From positions 1-37,640 of the forward strand of contig DATKVT010000199.1 of the NCBI GenBank assembly GCA_035529935.1: a DNA stretch of 37,640 bases, written 5' to 3'. Below the pieces are notes generated by a model. That model saw only the letters and a program-made list of their open reading frames with translations. It ran no database searches and was not told the DNA's origin. This stretch comes from Williamwhitmania sp. (GTDB lineage: Bacteria; Bacteroidota; Bacteroidia; Bacteroidales; Williamwhitmaniaceae). Of this stretch, positions 15,305 to 23,226 are shown in pieces; positions within the stretch are counted from its first letter, which is position 1; every line of letters starts with the position of its first letter. Position numbers and translations under genes: made by a program.

Positions 15305-16435
15305 ATGAAATTCACCCTTCTCAAAACAGACGCGGAAAGCAAGGCTCGCCGGGGCCGTATTGAAACAGACCATGGTATTATTGAAACCCCTATCTTTATG
15401 CCAGTGGGTACTGCTGGTAGCGTAAAAGGCGTGCTTCCCCGCGATTTAAAGGAGGAGGTAAAGGCCGAAATTATTCTTGGGAACACCTACCATCTCTATT
15501 TGAGGCCCGGCTTGGATATTCTGCAGCGTGCAGGTGGGCTGCACAAGTTCATTTCTTGGGATAGACCAATCCTAACCGATAGCGGTGGCTTTCAGGTTTT
15601 TTCTCTTGCCCAGAACCGAAAGTTGAACTTTAAGGGTTGTGAATTTCGATCGCATATCGATGGTTCTAAGCATCTCTTTACCCCTGAGAGTGTGGTGGAT
15701 ATTCAGCGAACCATTGGTGCGGATATTATGATGGCTTTTGACGAGTGTCCTCCCGGAACGGCTGACTTCGCCTATGCGGCTAAGTCGCTGGATATAACCC
15801 AGCAATGGCTGGAGCGCGGAATAAAGCAGTTTGATTCCACTGACCCTCATTACGGTTATTCACAAACTTTTTTTCCCATTGTTCAGGGTTGCGTTTATCC
15901 GGAACTCCGGCGAAAGGCCGCTGAATATGCAGCCAGCTTCTATCGCGAAGGATATGCAATTGGAGGACTTTCTGTTGGAGAGCCAGAGGAGGTGATGTAC
16001 GAAATGATTGAGGTTGTCGAGCCAATTCTTCCGAGCGACAGACCGCGCTACCTTATGGGCGTTGGAACACCTGCAAATATTCTGGAGGCTATTGCCCGGG
16101 GGGTTGATATGTTCGATTGCGTGATGCCTACCCGAAACGGAAGAAATGGAATGCTCTTTACTAGAGAGGGAATAATTAATATTAGAAATTTACGATGGAA
16201 GGACGATTTCTCCCCGCTTGATGTGGCAATGGATACCTATGTTGACACCACATTCTCAAAAGCATACCTCCGGCATCTATTTATCGCGAACGAAATGTTA
16301 GGGGCGCAGCTTGCTAGTATACACAATCTTTCTTTTTATCTTTGGCTGGTCAATGAGGCCCGAACAAAAATTGAAGAGGGCACTTTTCTTCCATGGAAGA
16401 ACACAATGGTTAAAAAACTAACAACTCGGCTATGA
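15305..16435 (+). CDS. tgt: tRNA-guanine(34) transglycosylase (zinc cysteines absent)
   Basis: Tgt swaps guanine 34 for preQ1 in tRNAs with GUN anticodons. The 376-residue product has TDSGGFQVFSL with the general base D92, GGLSVGE at 220-226, and FDCVMPTRNGRNG with the nucleophile D271. The zinc site is unusual. In the E. coli and Zymomonas enzymes three cysteines lie in a CxCYTC stretch. Here the matching residues 309-314 read MDTYVD, so all three are replaced, while the fourth ligand H340 (in ASIHNLSFY) is kept. The fold may be stabilised without zinc; I recall similar losses in other Bacteroidota Tgt proteins. The gene overlaps the downstream permease by 4 bases (ATGA). Confidence 0.95.
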   Translation: MKFTLLKTDAESKARRGRIETDHGIIETPIFMPVGTAGSVKGVLPRDLKEEVKAEIILGNTYHLYLRPGLDILQRAGGLHKFISWDRPILTDSGGFQVFSLAQNRKLNFKGCEFRSHIDGSKHLFTPESVVDIQRTIGADIMMAFDECPPGTADFAYAAKSLDITQQWLERGIKQFDSTDPHYGYSQTFFPIVQGCVYPELRRKAAEYAASFYREGYAIGGLSVGEPEEVMYEMIEVVEPILPSDRPRYLMGVGTPANILEAIARGVDMFDCVMPTRNGRNGMLFTREGIINIRNLRWKDDFSPLDVAMDTYVDTTFSKAYLRHLFIANEMLGAQLASIHNLSFYLWLVNEARTKIEEGTFLPWKNTMVKKLTTRL

Positions 16436-17523
16436 GAACACCTGGCTTGAAAATACTCGACAGGTATATTATACGTAAGTTTATTGGCACTTTCTTCTAT
16501 GCCATATTGTTAATAATCTGCATAGCAGTAATCTTTGACTTGGCAGAAAAGATAGACGACTTTATGGAAAAGCAGGCTCCATTGAGGGCCATTATTTTCG
16601 ACTACTACCTTAACTTTATTCCCTACTTCGTAAATCTATTTAGCGCGCTATTTACCTTCATTGCCGTAATCTTCTTTACCTCACGTATGGCCTACAATAT
16701 GGAAATTGTGGCCATCCTTTCCAGCGGTGTAAGCTTTCGGAGGCTAATGTATCCTTACTTTGTGTCGGCCACCATTATTGCAGTAATGAACTTGGTGCTT
16801 AACCTGTTCGTAATTCCGCCCGCGAACAAGGTCAAGATTGATTTTGAAAACTTGTACGTTAAGAATACTTATGTAAACGTCAATCAGGACATTCATAGGC
16901 AGATTCATCCGGGTACCTACTTATACATGCAATCCTTTAGTACCCAAAACCAGATTGCTTACAAGTTTTCGTTGGAGACTTTTAAAGATGGTGCACTAAA
17001 GTCGAAGCTCATTAGCGATTACGCTAGGTGGGATACCATCAAACATGAATGGGCCATGTACAACTACTATCAGCGCAATATTACCGATAGTGGGGAGGTA
17101 ATATCTTCAGGTTGGGAAAAGGATACTGTACTTAACGTTACGGGGAAAGATTTTTCTCAGCGTTCGGATGAGATTGAAGCCATGAACTACTTTCAACTAA
17201 ACGACTACATTAAAAAACAGAAGATGCAGGGTGCCGATAACCTGGAGGCGATTTATGTGGAGAAGTATCGACGGTTTGCCGACCCTTTTTCAACGTTTAT
17301 CCTTACCCTCATTGGTGTTTCACTGTCATCGCGTAAGGTTAGAGGTGGCATTGGCCTGCATATTGGGATTGGCTTGGGAATTAGCTTCTCCTACATTTTA
17401 TTCATGCGCTTTTCCCAGATGTTTGCCATTGGTGGCATGCTTAATCCATTGCTAGCCGTTTGGATCCCTAATGTACTCTTCTTGGCTATAGGCCTGGTGC
17501 TGTATAGGTTAGCTCCAAAGTAG
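16432..17523 (+). CDS. LptF/LptG-family permease (LPS export)
   Basis: The family supplies the inner-membrane half of the LptB2FG transporter that extracts LPS and passes it to the periplasmic bridge. The 363-residue protein has three N-terminal membrane helices (about 16-36, 60-82, 100-125), a periplasmic beta domain (about 130-270) and three C-terminal helices (about 280-360). ILDRYIIRKFIGTFFYA at the N-terminus and RRFADPFSTFILTLIGVSLSSRKVRGG before the last helices are typical; the latter is split here as DPFSTFILTLIGVSL and SSRKVRGG. F versus G cannot be decided from one copy. It overlaps tgt by 4 bases. Confidence 0.9.
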   Translation: MRTPGLKILDRYIIRKFIGTFFYAILLIICIAVIFDLAEKIDDFMEKQAPLRAIIFDYYLNFIPYFVNLFSALFTFIAVIFFTSRMAYNMEIVAILSSGVSFRRLMYPYFVSATIIAVMNLVLNLFVIPPANKVKIDFENLYVKNTYVNVNQDIHRQIHPGTYLYMQSFSTQNQIAYKFSLETFKDGALKSKLISDYARWDTIKHEWAMYNYYQRNITDSGEVISSGWEKDTVLNVTGKDFSQRSDEIEAMNYFQLNDYIKKQKMQGADNLEAIYVEKYRRFADPFSTFILTLIGVSLSSRKVRGGIGLHIGIGLGISFSYILFMRFSQMFAIGGMLNPLLAVWIPNVLFLAIGLVLYRLAPK

Positions 17524-17713
17524 GCTTAAAACCCTACCGTATATCCCAGAATGATTTATTGTGGTTGATATACAATGTGTTATTACTTTTTTTGTGTATT
17601 CTAAGCACCTTTTTTTCTAAATTTGAGTGCTATTTCGTAACCTTGTCAAATAGATTTAACTTGTCATAAAAATGGCTTTAATGGCAAGTAAGTATTAACC
17701 AATACATTCTTTT
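17524..17713. other. Intergenic region upstream of the carboxyltransferase gene
   Basis: This 190-base AT-rich gap must hold the end of the tgt-permease transcript and the promoter of the carboxyltransferase gene. I see neither an exact TAnnTTTG element near the ATG at 17714 nor a convincing hairpin terminator. T-rich tracts occur at about 17586-17592 and 17610-17619. No open reading frame with coding character is seen. Confidence 0.4.
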
Positions 17714-19258
17714 ATGCCAGTTAATAAAAAAATTCTCGAGCTTAAGAAGAAGAAGGAGGAGATGCTTCAAGGCGGTGGTGAAAAGGCAATTGCTAAGCAA
17801 GTTGCCATGGGGAAAATGACCGCCCGTGAGAGAGTCCTAACCCTGCTGGATGAGGATTCCTTTCATGAGTATGACCTCTTTGTTGAGCACGAGGCCCGCG
17901 ATTTTGGTATGGATGGTAAGGTGCTTGCTGGAGATGGTGTAATTATTGGTACCGGCAATATTTACGGCGCACCAGTAGCTATTTTCGCACAAGATTTTAC
18001 CGTTGCAGGAGGTTCATTGGGCTTAATGCACGCTCGAAAAATCTCCAAGATTATGGACTATGCGCTAACCATGCGCATTCCGCTCATTGGAATTAACGAT
18101 TCCGGCGGTGCCCGTATTCAGGAGGGTGTAAACTCCCTTGCTGGCTATGGCGATATTTTCTTTAGAAATACCGTTGCAAGTGGTGTTATCCCTCAAATTT
18201 CTGTTATACTCGGGCCTTGTGCCGGCGGGGCAGTTTATTCACCCGCTCTCACCGATTTTGTTTTTGTGGTGGAGAATATTTCCAAAATGTTTATCACTGG
18301 GCCAGAGGTTATTAAAACTGTTTTGGGTGAAGAAATTTCTATGGAGGAACTCGGTGGTGCCCGCGTACATTGCGAGATAACAGGAAATGCTCACTTCTAT
18401 GCTACCAGCGAGGCGGATTGCTTCGAGCAGATTAAGCGCCTAGTAACTTTTATCCCATGGAATAATAGCAGAAAGGCACTTCGTTTTGAACCGAAGGAAC
18501 CCAAAAAGGAATATAACATCAGCGAGATAGTTCCAGATAATCCATCAACCCCCTACGACGTTCGTGACGTAATCCGCGCCCTGGTGGATGACTCTGATTT
18601 CTTTGAAGTCATGGAGCTCTTTGCACCTAATATCGTTATTGGATTTGGCCGATTGAACGGAGATACCATTGGGTTTGTAGCAAATCAACCGCTTTACTTA
18701 GCCGGAGTACTCGATTGTGACTCCTCCGATAAGGCTGCTCGTTTTATTCGCTTCTGCGATGCGTTTAATATTCCCATTGTTACGCTTGAAGATCTTCCAG
18801 GATACCTTCCAGGAGCTGATCAGGAGCATGCCGGTGTAATTCGCCATGGAGCAAAGCTGCTCTATGCCTTTAGCGAGGCTACCGTTCCAAAAATTACAGT
18901 TATTCTCCGGAAGGCCTATGGTGGTGGTTACATTGCCATGAACTCTCGCCATTTGCGTGCTGATTTTGTTTTTGCTTGGCCGGGCGCCGAAATTGCTGTT
19001 ATGGGCCCAGAAGGCGCTGCAAACATCATTTTCCGTAAGGAAATAATGGAAGCTGAAGATCCTGAAAAGATGCGCAAGCAAAAGATACAGGAATACAAGG
19101 ATAAATTTGCCAACCCTTATGTTGCTGCTGCAAGGGGATACATCGATTCTGTAATCGAACCGGAGGAAACACGACACTTCTTGCTGCACTCTATTGAAGT
19201 TGCTGTTAATAAGGTTGTGAATAGGCCAGACAAGAAGCACGGAATTCCTCCATTTTAA
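17714..19258 (+). CDS. Biotin-dependent acyl-CoA carboxyltransferase beta subunit
   Basis: This cytosolic crotonase-fold subunit moves a carboxyl group between biotin and an acyl-CoA, most likely propionyl- or methylmalonyl-CoA. The 514 residues match the PccB/MmdA family. GKMTARERVLTLLDEDSFHE opens the N-terminal domain, DSGGARIQEGVNSL and GPCAGGAVYSPA form the acyl-CoA oxyanion site, and the C-terminal domain has DLPGYLPGADQE and KAYGGGYIAMNSRHL. A biotin carrier gene follows 10 bases later. There is no biotin carboxylase or membrane decarboxylase gene nearby, so carboxylase versus sodium-pump decarboxylase cannot be decided here. Confidence 0.92.
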   Translation: MPVNKKILELKKKKEEMLQGGGEKAIAKQVAMGKMTARERVLTLLDEDSFHEYDLFVEHEARDFGMDGKVLAGDGVIIGTGNIYGAPVAIFAQDFTVAGGSLGLMHARKISKIMDYALTMRIPLIGINDSGGARIQEGVNSLAGYGDIFFRNTVASGVIPQISVILGPCAGGAVYSPALTDFVFVVENISKMFITGPEVIKTVLGEEISMEELGGARVHCEITGNAHFYATSEADCFEQIKRLVTFIPWNNSRKALRFEPKEPKKEYNISEIVPDNPSTPYDVRDVIRALVDDSDFFEVMELFAPNIVIGFGRLNGDTIGFVANQPLYLAGVLDCDSSDKAARFIRFCDAFNIPIVTLEDLPGYLPGADQEHAGVIRHGAKLLYAFSEATVPKITVILRKAYGGGYIAMNSRHLRADFVFAWPGAEIAVMGPEGAANIIFRKEIMEAEDPEKMRKQKIQEYKDKFANPYVAAARGYIDSVIEPEETRHFLLHSIEVAVNKVVNRPDKKHGIPPF

Positions 19259-19268
19259 TCGTAGCCCA

Positions 19269-19637
19269 ATGGAAAAGAAAAATAGTAAATTCGCTGTTCC
19301 GTGTGCCGGACCAGAAGAAACTGCCTCGGCTGCAAAGTGCAAAACACTGGTGGTACAGGGAACCAAGTATAAAACATTTCTAATCCCGAAATACGAGAAT
19401 AGAAAGCAGTGGGTTAGGTTAAACCCCAAGGAGATAAAATCGTTTATTCCTGGAACTGTATTACAAATTTTTGTAAAGGTGGGCCAAAGGGTAAAAGTTG
19501 ATGAACCTCTTTTAGTTTACGATGCAATGAAAATGCATAATAAACTGAAAGCACCTATGGATGGAACCATTAAATCTATTCTAGTAAAGGTTAATGATCG
19601 ATTTCCGAAGGGCACCTTGCTGGTGGAGTTCGAGTAG
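19269..19637 (+). CDS. Biotin carboxyl carrier subunit of the acyl-CoA carboxylase
   Basis: The 122-residue protein carries biotin for the preceding carboxyltransferase. The C-terminal domain (about 57-122) has SFIPGTVLQIFVKVGQRV, the biotin attachment motif AMKM with K88, and APMDGTI. The N-terminal 55 residues are a Lys- and Tyr-rich adaptor (KYKTFLIPKYENRKQW) rather than the Ala/Pro-rich linker seen in many decarboxylase carriers. It begins 10 bases after the carboxyltransferase stop and ends at a clear terminator, so the two form a complete transcription unit. Confidence 0.9.
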   Translation: MEKKNSKFAVPCAGPEETASAAKCKTLVVQGTKYKTFLIPKYENRKQWVRLNPKEIKSFIPGTVLQIFVKVGQRVKVDEPLLVYDAMKMHNKLKAPMDGTIKSILVKVNDRFPKGTLLVEFE

Positions 19638-19660
19638 AATATTACAAGTTCTAATTTTTT

Positions 19661-19696
19661 ACCCCTGACTAGGTTTTCCTTTTCAGGGGTATTTTT
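19661..19696 (+). terminator. Rho-independent terminator of the carboxyltransferase-biotin carrier unit
   Basis: ACCCCTGA (19661-19668) pairs with TCAGGGGT (19683-19690), followed by ATTTTT. The loop is 14 bases and T-rich. Only the plus strand has a following T-tract. It abuts the convergent ispE stop codon at 19695-19697. Confidence 0.8.
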
Positions 19697-20507
19697 ACAA
19701 TATATAGCGATAGATATCGTAAGTCGGAAAATGACTTTCGAGTTTTGGTGGTTCTTGGCGGAATAGCCCAAAAACGGTTGAGCCGCTACCTGTCATTGCA
19801 GAGTAAGTTGCCCCGTGTGAGAGCATTTCTTCCTTTATTTTACCAATGGCGGGATGTATTTGAAATACCGTTTCCTCAAAATCATTGGTGATTGTTTTTT
19901 GCCACGTTTCAATAGGTTCGAGAACCAGCTTCGATAGGTTATTAGTGGTTTTTTGGGGGGATATTCCAGCATAAGCTTGACTAGTATTTACGTGCATTCT
20001 AGGATTAATCAATACCAAAAACAGGTTGTCGAGGTTTAGGTTAATGGGTTGCAACACTTCACCTCTAGAGGTGGCTAAGCTGGTTGTATTATCAATAAAG
20101 AAGGCACAATCGCTACCAATACGGCCGGCCATATCGACGAGCTTGCGGTGCGATAGCGTGGGGCTGAACATGGAGGCAAGAAGTTTCAGCGTAAAGGCAG
20201 CATCGCTCGACCCACCTCCGAGGCCAGCTCCGGAGGGGATAACCTTGTGCAGGTGTATGGCAACGTTTGGGCACCCAACCTCATCCTGAAATAGAGCAAA
20301 GGCTTTCATGCATAGGTTATCCTTTGTATTACCATCAAGGGTAAGTCCGCTAACGGAAAACCGAGATGTGGAACTTGTTGGAATTATCTCCAGCATATCG
20401 CACATTGGAACTGGTATAAAGATGGTTTCGATATTGTGAAAACCGTCTGAGCGCTTCTCAATTACCCTGAGTCCCAGGTTGATCTTTGCGTTGGGGAAGG
20501 TGAGCAT
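19695..20507 (-). CDS. ispE: 4-diphosphocytidyl-2-C-methyl-D-erythritol kinase
   Basis: IspE is the GHMP kinase that phosphorylates CDP-methylerythritol in the non-mevalonate isoprenoid pathway, which feeds quinone side chains and undecaprenyl carriers. I start at the ATG at 20507 (270 residues): the product then opens MLTFPNAKINLGLRV, the standard family start. The TACTTTTG promoter at 20520-20527 rules out the ATG at 20531, which lies upstream of it. The ATP loop is IPSGAGLGGGSSDAAFTL. NAKINLG with its Lys and DCAFFIDN in the middle are also typical, as is the C-terminal MTGSGSTVFGLF. It is convergent with the biotin carrier gene. Confidence 0.94.
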   Translation of the reverse strand: MLTFPNAKINLGLRVIEKRSDGFHNIETIFIPVPMCDMLEIIPTSSTSRFSVSGLTLDGNTKDNLCMKAFALFQDEVGCPNVAIHLHKVIPSGAGLGGGSSDAAFTLKLLASMFSPTLSHRKLVDMAGRIGSDCAFFIDNTTSLATSRGEVLQPINLNLDNLFLVLINPRMHVNTSQAYAGISPQKTTNNLSKLVLEPIETWQKTITNDFEETVFQIHPAIGKIKEEMLSHGATYSAMTGSGSTVFGLFRQEPPKLESHFPTYDIYRYIL

Positions 20508-20519
20508 CTTCTTTTTGTT

Positions 20520-20527
20520 CAAAAGTA
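20520..20527 (-). promoter_or_regulatory. Promoter of ispE
   Basis: The minus strand reads TACTTTTG, with TTG 20 bases upstream (20548-20550). It ends 12 bases before the ATG at 20507 and decides the start codon of ispE. Confidence 0.65.
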
Positions 20528-20748
20528 ACACTTTGAGACCAAATATTCAACGTGTTGCATCTTGCAAAAAAAATTGAAGGTTAAAAGTTGCTGAATTAAC
20601 TTTCGGTGATATTAGTTAACTTTTTTTAAAAATAATTCTCTCTTCTTGATTGTAACTTGCGGCAATTCAGGTAGAGACAGCTAGGTATGGCAACCTGTTT
20701 TACAATCTTGTTCAACTTTTGTAGTGCTATATTTAAAACGTTTGCGGC

Positions 20749-20779
20749 TTGACTTCGGCCTTCGTTTTTTGTATCTTTA
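20749..20779 (+). promoter_or_regulatory. Promoter of the unknown 223-residue gene
   Basis: TTG at 20749-20751, a 20-base spacer and TATCTTTA at 20772-20779 (one mismatch from TAnnTTTG). The leader to the ATG at 20839 would be about 52 bases. Confidence 0.5.
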
Positions 20780-20838
20780 GGGGGCCAAATTAATACTGCG
20801 ATTATCAGAAGAAATATAACCGATTAACCTTACAGTCC

Positions 20839-21510
20839 ATGAAAAATGTACCATTCTCACTTCAACCCGAAGAAGTGTTGGCGGTGTCTTCACTGCTGAG
20901 TAAACGTCTTGAGCGGGATAAAGAGGACTTTTACAGATTTTCTGATTGCTTTAATAAGGATTTCCTCCACCAGTTGAGTGGTAGTATTGAGGCCGCAAAG
21001 CTAATGGAAGATACTGAGCCCCTTAGAGAGCGTTTAAGGCAGCTGCAGGCTGAAACACACCTGCAGATGAACAAACTTCAAACTCTGGTTGATGAGTTTC
21101 ATCAACATCTTGAAGAGAAGGAGAAGGACATGGTTAATTACCTAGACATTAGCTTGCTGAGTTCAAGCATTGCCCAAAACAAGGTTGATGTGACCATAAC
21201 AATGCTCCGTAGGATGTTGCGCCGTATCGATATGCTTCCGGTTGTTTCTCCTAGCATGAAAAAATATGCTAGCGAGATCAGCACGAACTTTGCTGATATC
21301 TCCTTCCTATTAAATGAAAAGGTAAAGTTCACCCATCAGCAAGAAGGTGCACTAAGAGATAATTCAGAGTTAATGAGAACGCTTTGGCGGATGGTGGAGA
21401 GCATTTCCAATGCCGGATTGCTCATTTATCGCCGCACCAATCCCAACAAAGCGCGTGAGTACTCTCTTGCAGAGTTGAAAAATAATGTTGGAATAGTATC
21501 AAGTTACTGA
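20839..21510 (+). CDS. Helical protein of unknown function
   Basis: I do not recognise this 223-residue protein. It is almost entirely helical and highly charged, with no signal peptide or membrane segment. Residues 57-105 (EDTEPLRERLRQLQAE and onward) have heptad-like spacing that suggests a coiled coil; 115-135 is a basic helix (TMLRRMLRRIDML), and the last 60 residues are again helical with a Trp (TLWRMVES). It has its own promoter and a strong terminator just before dnaB, so it is a single-gene unit. Codon use looks like that of its neighbours. A structural or adaptor role is the only guess the sequence permits. Confidence 0.75.
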   Translation: MKNVPFSLQPEEVLAVSSLLSKRLERDKEDFYRFSDCFNKDFLHQLSGSIEAAKLMEDTEPLRERLRQLQAETHLQMNKLQTLVDEFHQHLEEKEKDMVNYLDISLLSSSIAQNKVDVTITMLRRMLRRIDMLPVVSPSMKKYASEISTNFADISFLLNEKVKFTHQQEGALRDNSELMRTLWRMVESISNAGLLIYRRTNPNKAREYSLAELKNNVGIVSSY

Positions 21511-21544
21511 TTCATTTTGCTTTGTTCTTTTTTGTTGATTATTT

Positions 21545-21575
21545 ATGGCTGTTTTTACGAACAGCCATTTTTTTC
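21545..21575 (+). terminator. Rho-independent terminator before dnaB
   Basis: ATGGCTGTT (21545-21553) pairs with AACAGCCAT (21560-21568), followed by seven T residues. The left arm contains an ATG in frame with dnaB, which makes a false upstream start. The hairpin ends the transcript of the unknown 223-residue gene. Confidence 0.85.
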
Positions 21576-21599
21576 TTCTTAAAAAAGGATTAATCTTTT

Positions 21600-21607
21600 T
21601 ACCTTCG
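21600..21607 (+). promoter_or_regulatory. Candidate -7 element of dnaB
   Basis: TACCTTCG is one mismatch from TAnnTTTG. It lies after the upstream terminator and 18 bases before the ATG at 21626, matching the short spacing seen for other genes in the window. Confidence 0.4.
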
Positions 21608-21625
21608 CAAGTAAGGCAAAATGAG

Positions 21626-23203
21626 ATGGCAGTAAAAGGAAACAACAGAAAACCAAGGTTAAGCGGCGAAGGTGAAGCTAAAATGATGGCCTTCGAAATG
21701 GGAAAAGTTCCACCTCAGGCGATTGATCTGGAGGAGGCGGTGCTTGGAGCAATCATGCTCGAACGCGATGCGGTTATTACCGTAATGGATGTTCTAAAGC
21801 CAGAAAGCTTTTACAAAGACGCTCACCAAAAGATTTTTCAGGCGGTGGCAGACTTGTCAACAAGGCTTGAGCCCATTGACCTTTACACAGTAACTGAGGA
21901 ACTTCGTAAGAAAGGAGACCTTGATGAGGTTGGTGGTCCGGTGTATATAGCCCAACTTACCTCAAAGATTGGCTCTGCGGCCCACATCGATTTTCATGCA
22001 AAAATTATTGCCCAGAAATTTATTCAGCGGGAGTTAATACGAATCTCCTCCGAGATTCAAAAGCGATCATTTGATGATGGACCGGACGTAAGTGATTTGC
22101 TCGATTTTGCCGAGATGGAGCTTTTTAGGCTCGCCGAGGGAAATATTAAACGTGAGGCAGCCCAGATAAATATTGTGGTAAAGGAAGCACTTCGTCAGCT
22201 TGAGGAGGCCTCCAAACGGGAAGATGGACTTAGTGGTGTTCCGGCAGGCTTTTCCGAGCTTGACCGAATGACCAATGGATGGCAAAATTCAGACTTGGTA
22301 ATTATTGCCGCTCGTCCATCCATGGGTAAAACCGCCTTTGTGCTCAGCATGACTCGCAATATGGCGGTTAATCATAAGCGAGGCGTGGCTTTCTTCTCTC
22401 TCGAAATGGCTTCGGTTCAGCTGGTCAACCGTTTAATTGTTGCCGAATCGGGCATCTCTTCTGAAAAAATCCGGTCTGGTAGGTTAGATCCACATGAATG
22501 GACACAGCTAGAGGTCAAGATTCGAGACTTAGTGGAGGCTCCAATTTTCATCGACGATACTCCATCACTCTCCATCTACGATTTCCGGGCTAAATGTAGA
22601 AGGCTCAAGGCACAACACGATATTGGCATTGTGATAATTGATTACCTGCAGCTGATGACCGGCCCTGCGGAGACCAAGGGAAACAGGGAGCAAGAAGTTT
22701 CTACTATCTCACGCTCACTTAAGGCTATTGCCAAGGAGTTAAACATTCCTATTATTGCCCTGTCGCAGCTGAACCGTTCCGTGGAAACGCGTACAGGATC
22801 TAAAAGGCCTCAGCTGTCCGACCTCCGCGAATCGGGAGCCATTGAGCAGGATGCCGACATGGTGCTGTTTATTCACCGCCCAGAGTACTACGGATTTACC
22901 GAGGATGAAAACGGTAATTCACTCATTGGACTTGCCGAAATTATTGTTGCTAAACATCGTAATGGTGCTGTGGGCGATGTTCAGCTGCGCTTCCTCAAGG
23001 AGCAGGCCCGTTTTACGGATATTGAAAATTTTAACCTGACACCGTACTCCGCTGCACTTGATGCCGGAACGGTTACTCCTGCACCGGCAAATTCCGGCAA
23101 GGCACTTACCTTTGGGTCAAAAATGAATGACGACCATTCTGCATTTGGAGGTGAGTTTAACTTGGGCACCAACACTGGGTTCGATAATGAAACACCCTTT
23201 TAA
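21626..23203 (+). CDS. dnaB: Replicative DNA helicase DnaB
   Basis: DnaB is the hexameric helicase that unwinds DNA at the replication fork. From the ATG at 21626 the protein has 525 residues. An in-frame ATG at 21545 is rejected because it is inside a terminator hairpin. The N-terminal primase-binding domain (about 30-140) opens PPQAIDLEEAVLGAIMLERD. The RecA-like domain has Walker A ARPSMGKTAF, then VAFFSLEMA, IVIIDYLQLM and ALSQLNRSVE, with the arginine-finger region RPQLSDLRESGAIEQDADM. The C-terminal 50 residues are low-complexity and end DNETPF. No intein is present. It appears to be a single-gene unit. Confidence 0.96.
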   Translation: MAVKGNNRKPRLSGEGEAKMMAFEMGKVPPQAIDLEEAVLGAIMLERDAVITVMDVLKPESFYKDAHQKIFQAVADLSTRLEPIDLYTVTEELRKKGDLDEVGGPVYIAQLTSKIGSAAHIDFHAKIIAQKFIQRELIRISSEIQKRSFDDGPDVSDLLDFAEMELFRLAEGNIKREAAQINIVVKEALRQLEEASKREDGLSGVPAGFSELDRMTNGWQNSDLVIIAARPSMGKTAFVLSMTRNMAVNHKRGVAFFSLEMASVQLVNRLIVAESGISSEKIRSGRLDPHEWTQLEVKIRDLVEAPIFIDDTPSLSIYDFRAKCRRLKAQHDIGIVIIDYLQLMTGPAETKGNREQEVSTISRSLKAIAKELNIPIIALSQLNRSVETRTGSKRPQLSDLRESGAIEQDADMVLFIHRPEYYGFTEDENGNSLIGLAEIIVAKHRNGAVGDVQLRFLKEQARFTDIENFNLTPYSAALDAGTVTPAPANSGKALTFGSKMNDDHSAFGGEFNLGTNTGFDNETPF

Positions 23204-23226
23204 CCTTGATATGGTTGAGGTTGTGG

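Larger units (their letters stand above)
20508..20838. other. Intergenic region between divergent ispE and an unknown gene
   Basis: This 331-base AT-rich stretch holds the ispE promoter (20520-20527) and a second promoter facing right (TTG at 20749-20751, TATCTTTA at 20772-20779). Between them are A- and T-tracts and a short inverted repeat of AAAGTT/AACTTT around 20583-20605. I see no open reading frame with coding character and no RNA gene I can name. Confidence 0.5.
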
